DNA from: Solirubrobacter deserti
GTDB taxonomy: Bacteria; Actinomycetota; Thermoleophilia; Solirubrobacterales; Solirubrobacteraceae
Length of the DNA: 64,000 bases
Assembly (NCBI RefSeq): GCF_027587175.1
Contig: NZ_JAPCID010000005.1
Location: forward strand, 62,001-126,000
Reading direction: 5' to 3'
Shown here: in pieces, positions 1-9,100 of the stretch
Layout of the letters: every line of letters starts with the position of its first letter
How positions within the stretch are numbered: the stretch's first letter is position 1
Translations under genes and position numbers: made by a program
Notes under the pieces: model-generated
Told to the model about the DNA's origin: nothing
The model's database searches: none
What the model saw: only the letters and a program-made list of their open reading frames with translations

Positions 1-15
1 AGCGCTCCTAGTCGT

Positions 16-1620
16 ATGCGTCGGGCAGTTGCGCTCCTCTGCTTCGCCGGTGCCCTCGCGGCACCGGCCACTGCAGCCGCTTTTCCGAACACGACGTTCG
101 AGAACCAGTGTCAGTACTTCGATCCGTTCTGGCGTCCGGTGCCTCTGGTGTTCGGCGGGCAACTCACGACTGGCTCAGGGACCGAGCTACCCCCGGGAGC
201 GCAGCTTTCGGTTGGAGACACGGTGCAGCTGGAAGGCGGCACCGTGTCGGCGCTCCTGCCGTCCTGGATGGCGGAGTTCGCCTACACGAACAACATGATC
301 CCGCTCGGTGACGGGTCGCTCGACGTGCGGGCGTGGCTCGCGCTGGAGGCAACCAACACCGCGGAGGGCGTCAAGTCGCCGATCGTGCTCGACACCGTCG
401 CGCGCAGCCACGTCGAGCTCGGGCCGAGCGGCGTGGTCGACGAGTCCCGGTCGTGGATCGGGGTCGAGAACGCGCAGCTGCCGGCGCTGAAGTGGACGGC
501 GACCGGCGGCGAGGTGGCGGTCCGCCAGGCGGTCGCCGAGAGCCTGGGCCCCGTCACGCTCGACGACGGCCGCACGCGTCGCCCGCGCGGGAGCCTGTTC
601 GTCGACGCGCGGCTTCCCATCGGCGACGGCGGGTCCGCGCACCTGTACATGGACTGCCTGCAGGGCAAGCAGGTACGGGACGGCGAGACGCACACGGACG
701 AGCTCCCGGGCACGTTCGGGACCTTCTCCGTGCCGGGCTTCGCCGGCAAGGTCGGCGACACGTCGCTGCCGGAGCCGGTCGACGCCGACCTGCTCACCAA
801 CGCCGGGCCGCCCCGTGCCGGCGCCGGCCAGGCGGCCGTGCTGTCCTCGAGCTCGTTGCGGCTGCGGCTCACCGACGCGCAGCGGGACCTGTGGTTCGGC
901 AACGCGACGGACATCACGGTGTCCGGAACCCTCCGGCTTGCCGGTGCGCGCAGCGCCGAGGGCACGCAGGAGGTCGAGGTCGAGCGGACGGCGACCGTGC
1001 CGGCCGACGGTGCGGTCACGCTCACGCTGCCGCTCCCGAACTCCACCTGGACGCCGACGGGGACCGACGGCGTGGACGTCCGGGGCGCGCGCACGCTCGC
1101 GCTCGACGCGACGGCGGGTGGCGTCACCAAGCAGCTCACGCTCACGCGGATCACCGAGGGTGAGCCGTATCCGTTCGCGCGCATCCTGCGTCCGGGCGCT
1201 CCGCCCGCGAGCGTGACGCCGACGCCGACCGCCACGCCGACCCCGGTGGCGACCGCCGCGCCCGTGGTCACGCCGACGCCGACGCCGACGCCAACGCCGA
1301 AGGCCGGTGTGGCGGGCGTCGCGTCCAAGTCGCTGAAGGTCAAGTCCAACCGCGTGTCGGCTTCGCTGTCGTGCACGGGGCAGACCACCTGCCGTGGCAC
1401 CGTGCAGCTGCGCAGCGCGACCAAGGTGAAGAAGAAGTTCGTCACCTTGAGCAAGTCCGTGAAGTACACGGTCGCCGCCGGTAAGAAGGCGACGGTGCGG
1501 CTCACGCTCTCGAGCGCGGGCAAGAAGTTCGTGCGCTCCAAGAAGCGCGTGTCGGTGGTGCTGGACGTCAAGCCCGCCTCGGGCAAGACGGTCTCGAAGA
1601 AGCTGACGCTCTCGCGCTAG
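16..1620 (+). CDS. Secreted protein with Thr/Pro linker and Lys-rich Ig-like C-terminal domain
   Basis: A 534-residue protein of unknown function. An N-terminal signal peptide (about residues 1-22, ending in Ala-rich TAAA) points to export. Residues 23-390 are a beta-rich region of no family I can name. A TPTPTATPTP-type linker at about 395-425 separates it from a compact Lys/Ser/Val-rich C-terminal domain. That domain carries one Cys pair (LSCTGQTTC) and resembles small Ig-like cell-wall domains of Thermoleophilia. The gene at 23192 has the same layout and a similar C-terminus, so the two are likely paralogues. The start codon lies 15 bases from the window edge, so its promoter is not visible. 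The stop overlaps the convergent gene's stop at a CTAG. Confidence 0.8.
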   Translation: MRRAVALLCFAGALAAPATAAAFPNTTFENQCQYFDPFWRPVPLVFGGQLTTGSGTELPPGAQLSVGDTVQLEGGTVSALLPSWMAEFAYTNNMIPLGDGSLDVRAWLALEATNTAEGVKSPIVLDTVARSHVELGPSGVVDESRSWIGVENAQLPALKWTATGGEVAVRQAVAESLGPVTLDDGRTRRPRGSLFVDARLPIGDGGSAHLYMDCLQGKQVRDGETHTDELPGTFGTFSVPGFAGKVGDTSLPEPVDADLLTNAGPPRAGAGQAAVLSSSSLRLRLTDAQRDLWFGNATDITVSGTLRLAGARSAEGTQEVEVERTATVPADGAVTLTLPLPNSTWTPTGTDGVDVRGARTLALDATAGGVTKQLTLTRITEGEPYPFARILRPGAPPASVTPTPTATPTPVATAAPVVTPTPTPTPTPKAGVAGVASKSLKVKSNRVSASLSCTGQTTCRGTVQLRSATKVKKKFVTLSKSVKYTVAAGKKATVRLTLSSAGKKFVRSKKRVSVVLDVKPASGKTVSKKLTLSR

Positions 1621-2282
1621 GCGTTGCTGGTCAGTGCCCGCCGCTCATCGTCGCTGAGCAGCGGGCACCCCCAGCACTTGGCCTTGGGGATGCGGTAGTA
1701 CAGACAGCAGCCCGAGCGCACGTGCACCGTCAGCGCGTACCCGGGCAGCTCGAGCGTCCGCAGGTCGATGTCCGGGTACGCCGCGCGCGCCAGCTCGCAG
1801 CCGCGCGCCTCCTCGCCGCGGGTCTGCGCGACGTGGATCAGCGCCGCGGCGACGCGGTCGTCCACGCCGCGCCAGAGCGCCTTCGCGGGGCGCCGCGTGC
1901 GCTCGGAGGCGGCGCTCACCAGCGGCGCCAGGTGGGCCTCGACCAGCGCGTCCAGCGCCGTGGTGGTCTCGCGGTCCTCGAGGACCAGCGTGCCGATCCC
2001 GTCCGGCGCGGGGTCGGGGTCGACCCAGAGGCGCGTGTTCTCAGGGCTCAGGTCGGGCAGCGGCCGGCCGTCGAGCAGCGCGTGCGCGGCGGGCAGCGCG
2101 ATCCACCAGCTGAGGACCTCGACGATGCGCTGGCCCTGGATGTCGGGCCGGTCGGTGTCGAGCTGGCGCCCCACGATCGCGAGGGCGTCGGGCAGGCGCG
2201 GGCCGGCGACCTCGGCCGAGGACAGCCAACCGGGCTCGGGGCGCGCGCCGACGTGCAGGGCCTGCGCCGATCCCGTCGCCAC
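1617..2282 (-). CDS. FhuF-like [2Fe-2S] ferric siderophore reductase
   Basis: A 221-residue cytoplasmic protein with a GTG start. The C-terminus has the Cys pattern CC-x9-C-x2-C (GCCLYYRIPKAKCWGC), which in FhuF-type ferric reductases ligates the [2Fe-2S] cluster that reduces Fe(III)-siderophores. The rest is an alpha-helical, Ala/Leu-rich domain of about the family's length. Its likely role is iron release from imported siderophore. This fits the biosynthesis and uptake genes at 15-28 kb, although it is about 13 kb away from them. I see no obvious iron-box motif in front of it. Confidence 0.75.
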   Translation of the reverse strand: MATGSAQALHVGARPEPGWLSSAEVAGPRLPDALAIVGRQLDTDRPDIQGQRIVEVLSWWIALPAAHALLDGRPLPDLSPENTRLWVDPDPAPDGIGTLVLEDRETTTALDALVEAHLAPLVSAASERTRRPAKALWRGVDDRVAAALIHVAQTRGEEARGCELARAAYPDIDLRTLELPGYALTVHVRSGCCLYYRIPKAKCWGCPLLSDDERRALTSNA

Positions 2283-2325
2283 TTAAGCTCGGATGCTCGG
2301 GGTGGGGCGGAAGGGCTGCATACCT

Positions 2326-2982
2326 TCAGTTCAAGCGTGCGCTGAGCTGCTTGAACCGCAGCTCGGCGTCCTCGGTGTCCTCGAACGGCAACGTGCAGCG
2401 CATGCGCGCCACGTGCAGGGCGCGCCCGAGGTCGCCGAAGCGCTCGTAGCGCGGCTGCAGCGTGTCCAGCAGCTCGGCGGCGACCTGATGGCCGCAGCGC
2501 CACTGCAGGAGGCCGAGGTCGTCGGCGTCCACGAGCCGGCCCGTCGCGGGGTCGAGCACGAGCGCCTCCGTCAGCCGCTGGTGGGCGACGAAGTGGCCGG
2601 CGGTGCCGGCGACGATGCCGACCGGGAGGCCGGCGCGGCGGCCGAGCTCGGCGAGCACGACCGCGACGAGGATCGGATGCCCGTGGCCGCGCTCGAGCAC
2701 GCGGTCCAGCAGCAGCGCATCGGGCCCTTCGCCACGCACGGCGCGCAGCGGCGCTTCGCCGAGCGCGCGCAGCTGGTCCTCGGCGGTGGGCTCGAGCTCG
2801 ATCGGCGTGGCGGCGAGCAGCGCGTCGTAGGCGCGCTCGACCCGCTCGGGGTTCAGGTCACCCAGCTCCCACGCCATCGAGGCGGCGAGCGCGGCGGGCG
2901 GCGGGCACGACACTGAGGCGTGCAGGCGGAAGGGCAGGGTGCTCGCCCTCCGCACGGCCGTGTTCCTGTCGCTGCTGCTCAC
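2326..2982 (-). CDS. SirB1-type transglutaminase-like protein
   Basis: A 218-residue protein with a GTG start; an ATG at residue 36 is an alternative. The middle (residues 70-190) matches the SirB1/transglutaminase-like core-2 family. It shows a hydrophobic helix (HPILVAVVLAELGRRAGLPV) followed by GTAGHFVAHQ and LVDADDLG segments at the spacing usual for the family. The classical catalytic Cys of transglutaminases is not evident, as is common in this family. Its biochemical role is unknown. It is divergent from fas, with about 145 bp shared promoter space containing a perfect palindrome. Confidence 0.65.
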   Translation of the reverse strand: MSSSDRNTAVRRASTLPFRLHASVSCPPPAALAASMAWELGDLNPERVERAYDALLAATPIELEPTAEDQLRALGEAPLRAVRGEGPDALLLDRVLERGHGHPILVAVVLAELGRRAGLPVGIVAGTAGHFVAHQRLTEALVLDPATGRLVDADDLGLLQWRCGHQVAAELLDTLQPRYERFGDLGRALHVARMRCTLPFEDTEDAELRFKQLSARLN

Positions 2983-3033
2983 TTGCCCAGCCCTCCGGGT
3001 GACCTGTGGAGGCCCTCGGGGCGAGGGCCGCTC

Positions 3034-3047
3034 TTAGGGGACCCTAA
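3034..3047. promoter_or_regulatory. Perfect palindrome TTAGGG-GA-CCCTAA between SirB1-like gene and fas
   Basis: A 14-bp perfect inverted repeat in the divergent intergenic region, about 80 bp before the chosen fas start and 50 bp before the start of the minus-strand gene. Position and symmetry suggest an operator for one or both promoters. A lipid-sensing regulator of the fas operon would be a natural ligand, but no regulator gene is adjacent. The half-site TTAGG recalls DtxR boxes, but the half-site spacing is wrong for those. Confidence 0.45.
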
Positions 3048-3128
3048 CAAATTCCGACGCGGTGGATCGGATTACGCTTAGATGTGCGTGACCAACCTGC
3101 TTGCCATCGGTCGGCAAGGGGTCTTGAC

Positions 3129-6100
3129 GTGTCGCTGATCGCCAGTCCTTACACACCTGTTGCAGCCCACGGCGCCTCCGCGGCGAGCCTCGCGGCGCGC
3201 CTGGCCGCCGGTGACGTGCGCGCGGTGGTGACCTTCGCAGGTCAGGGCGTGGATGTCTTAGACGAGTTGTCAACGCTCGTCGCGCAGCGGCCGGAGCTGT
3301 TGAGCGGCGTGGAGCTCGCGAGCGACGTGCTGGCGGAGGTCGCGAGGTCCGACCTCGGGCTGGCGAGCGGCGCCTACCGGCACGGGACCGATGTGGCCGC
3401 CTGGGTGATGGATCCGGACGGCGCGCCGCCCCTGTCCTACCTACGCGGGGCGGCGGTCGCGTACCCGCTGTCGCTGGTCGCGCAGGCGCTGCTGTGGCGG
3501 GCCGTGTTCGCGGACGCGCTGGAGCCGGCGGTCGGCTCGGTGCTGGGCTTCGCCGGACACTCGCAGGGCCTGCTCGCCGCCGCGCTGGTGGCTGAGGCGC
3601 CGGGCGGCGTGATCGACGACGCGCTGCTCGCGCGCCATCTCCGGAGCGCGGCCGTGCAAGGGCTGGCGATGTCGGCGGCGGCGGTCGGGCGCTCGCCGAT
3701 GGCGGCCGTGGACGGGGTGACGCTGGAGCGGCTGGAGCCGTTGCTGACGGGCGAGGTGTCCGTCGCGCTGGTCAACACGCGGACCCGGATCGTGCTCGCC
3801 GGCCCGCCCACGGACCTCGAGGCCGTGCGCGCTCGCTTGGCCGCGTGCGCCGCGGACGAGGCCGCGGCGCGGCGCGAGGGCCAGCTCGGCGGTGCGCCGC
3901 TGCGCTTCGAGTGGACGCCGCTGGCGGTCGACGTGCCGTTCCATTCCCCGGCGTTGGACGATGCGCTGGCGGGTTTCGAGCCGCTGGGGGTGGGCGAGCG
4001 CTGGGCTCCGGTGCTCGGCGCGGACGACCTGGCGCGCGCGCAGTTCGTCGATCCGGTCCGGTGGGACCGGGTCGCGGGCGAGATCCGTGCGCTGGGCGCG
4101 GACTGGGTGCTCGACTTCGGGCCCGGGACCGCGGTCGCGCGCATGACGGCCGAGAACCTGCGCGGCAGCGGCGTGCGCGTGCTCGCGCTGGCCTCGCCCG
4201 AGGGGCGGCGCGTGCTGACGTCGCCGGGCGCGGCGCCGGCCGGGCGGGACGTGACGTACGCGGACTTCGCCCCGGGTGTGGTGAACGGGCACCTGGACAC
4301 CAAGTACACGCGGGCGACCGGGCGCCCGCCGGTGATCCTGGCCGGGATGACGCCGACGACGGTCGACGCGGGGATCGTCGCCGCCGCCGCCAACGCGGGG
4401 TACATGGCCGAGCTCGCCGGCGGCGGGCAACCGGACCGGCGGACGTTCGACCTGCGCGTGGAGGAGCTCGCGGGGCTGCTCGAGCCGGGGCGCGAGGTCG
4501 TCTTCAACACGCTGCTGCTGGACCGGCACCTGTGGGAGCTGCACGTCTCCCGGGACGCGCTGCTGCTCGGGGCACGGCGGGCGGGCGCCCCGTTCGCGGG
4601 GTTGACCGTGTCGGCGGGCATCCCGGACGTCGACGAGGCGATCGCGCTGCTGGACGAGCTGGCCGCGGTCGGCATGCGCGTGAACGCGTTCAAGCCGGGC
4701 ACCGCCGAGCAGGTCCGGCAGCTGCTGGCGATCGCGGACGCGGCGCCGCATCACACGATCGCCGCGCACCTGGAGGGCGGGCGCGCGGGCGGGCACCACT
4801 CGTGGGAGGACCTCGAGGAGCTGCTGCTGGAGACCTACCACGAGCTGCGCCGGCGGCCGAACGTGCTCGTGTGCGCGGGCGGCGGGATCGGCACGCCGGC
4901 GCGCGCGGCGGAGCTGCTGCACGGCACCTGGGCGCTCGTGCACGGCGTGGACGCGATGCCCGTCGACGCCGTCCTGATCGGGACGGCGGCGATGGCGTGC
5001 CTGGAGGCGACCGCTTCCCCGCAGGTCAAAGCGGCGCTGGTCGCGGCCGGCGGGTCGGCGGAGTGGGTGCCGCGGCGCGGTGTCGACGGGGGCGTCACGT
5101 CGGCCCGGTCGAACCTGAACGCCGACATCCACCTGCTCGACAACGCGGCCTCGCGCGCGGGCCATCTGCTCGAGTCGGTGGCAGGGGACGAGGCCGCGGT
5201 GCTCGCGCGGCGTTCCGAGATCGCCGACGCGCTGTCGCGGACCGCGAAGCCGTACTTCGGCGAGCTGGCGGAGATGACCTACGGGGACGTGCTGGCGCGC
5301 TTCCGCGAGCTGTGCGCGATCGGGCGCGGGCGCCGCTACGACGACGGCGAGTGGGGACACCCGTCGTGGCGGGCGCGCTACGAGGCGCTGCTGGCGCGGT
5401 TCGCCGCGCGGCTGGCGCCGGAGGAGCGCGGCCCGGTGGCGGCCGTCGTGGACGAGGCGGTCGCGGCGCGCACGCTGCTGCATCCCGCCGACGCGCAGTT
5501 CTTCCTGGAGGTCTGCGATCGGCCGGGCAAGCCCGTGCCGTTCGTGCCGGTGCTGGACGCCGAGGTGCGCCGCTGGTACATGGCGGACGGGCTCTGGCAG
5601 GCGCAGGACGACCGGCTCGGTGTGGACGAGGTGTTCGTCATCCCCGGTCCCGAGGCCGTCGCGGGCATCGAGCGCGTGGACGAGCCGGTGGCGGAGCTGC
5701 TCGCTCGCTTCGAGGCCGAGGCGGTCGCGCGCGTCAGGTCGGCGCCGGTGGCGCGGCCGCGGCTGGCCGACCCGGGCCCGGCGCCCGAGCCGCTCGCGTC
5801 GCTGCGCGCGGACGGCGTCGTCGGCGAGCTGCTCGCCGTGCAGTGCGTCGTGACCGAGGACGGCCGTACGCTGCCCAACCCGCTGTGGCGGCTGGTCGCG
5901 CCCGGCGACGCGATCGACCAGCTCGGCGACGTGATCACCGTCCGCCCCGCCGACGCGCCGTTCGAGAGCGTCGTGATCGAGCCGGCCGCCGGCAGCCGCC
6001 CCGCCGGCGCGAGCGACGAGCCGGCGCGCGGCGAGGTGGTCGGCACGCGCGCTCCCGGCGCGGGGGAGCCCGCGCGCGGTGAGGTCGTCGTCACGGCGGG

Positions 6101-9100
6101 CGCGCTCGCCCTGCGCTTCGCGGTGCGTGACGGCGCCGTCTTCGAGGTCGAAGGCGAAGCCGCGCGCGCGGCGTTCGCGGTGTCCGCGCTGGACCCGGGC
6201 TCCTCCTGGTCGTGCCCGGCCGAGCTGCCGCGCGCCTACCGCGCCGCGACCGGCGCCGCGCACGACGGCGTGCCGCTGGACCTGGCGTGGACGCTGGCCT
6301 GGCCCGCCGTGTGCGACCTGCTGGCGACGCCCGAGCTGGCCGCGCGCTTCCACGAGCTCGTGCACGCGACGCACGCGGTGGAGCCGGGGGAGGCCTGGCC
6401 GCCGCGGCCCGGGGAGAGCGGCCCGTGCTCGGCCTGGCTGGTCGAGCTGTCCGATCCGGCCGGCGCGCCGACCCGGCTGCGCTGCCGCGCCCGGGTCGAG
6501 AGCGAGCGCGGGCTCGTCGCGACCGTCGACGCCGAGCTCGCAATCCTCGGCGACGCCGCCGCGACCGACGTCGAGCTGCGCCGCCACGACTTCCACAATG
6601 TCGAGCTCACGCTGCGCGAGGCCGGCGACGCCGACTTCCTGGCCGAACAGCCCTGGTTGGAGCTCCGCGACGAGCTGCGCGCCGGCGACGTCCTGCACGT
6701 GCGCGCCGAGACGACGCTCGAAGTGCCACGCGGCGGCGAGCCGCGCTGGACCGCGACGGGCACCGTCGCGCGCGCCGGCGAGGAGATCGGCACCATCACC
6801 GAGTGCTCGATTCGTCAACCCCTGGTTGACCAATCGACCACTCGCGGCACCAACCCCGTCGCGGCCGTGCTCGACCTGCTCGCCACGCCTGGGCCCGAGC
6901 GGCACGCTCGTCCCGGCGCCCTGCTGGCCACGGCCGAGGACGTGGCGCCGACCTCGATGGAGGCGTTCGCACGGGTGGGCGGGGATCGCAACCCGCTGCA
7001 CCGGTCGGTGCTGGCCGCGCGGCTCGCCGGGCTCAAGCGGCCGATCGTGCACGGCGCGTGGACGGCCGCGCGGGCGTCGGCGTTCGTCGTGGATGAGCTG
7101 TGCGACGGCGACGCGCAACGCCTGCGCGAGTGGCGGATCGGCTTCCTGGCGCCGGTGCCGCTCGGCGCGGTGCTGGACTTCGAGGCCTCGCGTGCCGCAA
7201 TCGTCGACGGGCGCCGCGTCCTGCAGGTGCGCGTGCGCGCCAACGAGGTGGACGTCGCGCTCGGCGAGGCCGTGCTCGACGCGCCGCCGACCGCGCTCGT
7301 CTTCCCGGGACAGGGCATCCAGCGGACCGGGCTCGGCGCGGAGGGGCGCGCGCGCTCGCGGGCCGCCCGCGCCGTGTGGACGCGCGCCGACGCGCACACC
7401 CGCGCCGCGCTCGGGTTCTCCCTGCTCGAGGTCGTCGAGGACAACCCGCGCGAGCTGCGGCTCGCGGACGGGCACGTCGCGCGGCACCCCGAAGGCGTGC
7501 TGTTCCGGACCGAGTTCACGCAGACGGCGCTGATCGCGCTCGCCGCCGCGCAGCTCGAGGAGCTGCGGGCCGAGGGCGCGCTCGGCGCTCCGCACGTCGC
7601 CGCCGGCCACAGCGTCGGCGAGTTCGCCGCGCTGTACGCGCTCGGCGCGATCGAGCTGGAGGCCGCGCTGACGCTCGTCTGGCACCGCGGGCTCGCGATG
7701 CAGAACCACGTCCCCCGCGCGGCCGACGGCTCGTCGCCGTACCGGCTCGCGGTGGTCAAGTCGACCGACGGGCTCGGCGAGGACGTCGAGATCGTCAACC
7801 TCAACGCGCCGGACCGCCAGTACGCGATCGTCGGCACCGCGGACGCGATCGCCGCGCTCGGCCGCGCCGCGCGCGTGGTCCCGGGCATCGACATCCCGTT
7901 CCACTCGAGCGTGCTGCGCGGCGCCGTGGACGAGCTGCGCCCGCACGTCGCGGCGGCCGGCATCGACGCGTCCAAGCTCGTCGGCCGCTGGGTCCCGAAC
8001 GTCCTCGCCCGCCCGCTGGAGCCCGGCGACGACGTGGTCGAGCTGCTCGCCCAGCAGCTCGCGTCGCCCGTGCGCTGGATCGAGTGCCAACAGGCGCTCG
8101 CCGGCCTCGCGGACCGCTTCCTCGAGCTCGCGCCGCCGCACGCCGCCGTGCTCACCGGCCTTGCGCGCATGACCGTGCCCGGCGTGACGCTCCTGCACGC
8201 CGAGCACGACCGCGACCTCGTCCTGGACCGAGCGGAGGCGTCCGCGCCGGTGACCGACAAGCCCGTCGACGCGGGCGACGCGCTCGAGTTCGTGCTCGCC
8301 CTGCAGGCGCGGGTGCGGCTGGACCAGCTCGATCCCTCGGAGTCGGTGGACGAGCTCTTCCAGGGCGTGTCCTCGCGGCGCAACCAGGTGCTGATCGACC
8401 TCGGGCGCGAGTTCGGGCTCTCGGGCGCCGAGGGCGTGCAGCGCCAGACGATCGGCGAGCTCGTCAAGACCCTGCGCGAGCAGGGCGCGGGGTACCGGTT
8501 CCCGGGCCCGTACCTGAAGGAGGCGCTCGCCACCGGCCTGACCCGCGCGGGCGTGCAGCGCACCGACCTCGGCCTGCCGCCCGGGCTCACCGACCACGTC
8601 TTCGCCCGCGTCGCGCTGGACACGCGGCCCGGCCCGTCCGCGCGCGGCGGCGACCTCGCGCGCCTGCCGGCCGGCCCGGACCTGCTCGACCGTGCGCGCG
8701 AGCTGACCTCGGCGGACCTGAAGCTTCCGCTCGCGCGGGCCGCGGCACCCGAGGTGGCGGCCGCGCCGGTCGCCGTCGCGAATCCCGCGCTCGAGGACGC
8801 GCTGCTGGACTCCGCGCGCACGCTCGCGGACGCGCTTGGCCGCCCGTTGCCGCCGCCCGGTGAGCCGCTGCCCGACGCCGACCCGGACCAGGCCCGGCTG
8901 GCGATCCTCGACGCCGAGCTCGGCCCGGAGCGGGCGCAGGAGATCGCGCCGCGCTTCGACGCCCGCCGCCACGTGCGCTTCACCTCCGCCTGGGCGAGCG
9001 CGCGCTGGGACCTCGTCACCGCCTACCACGACGCGCTCGCCGGCCGCCTCGACGCCGCCGGCCTGGGCGCGGAGATCGACCGGATCGCGGCGCACGGGGG

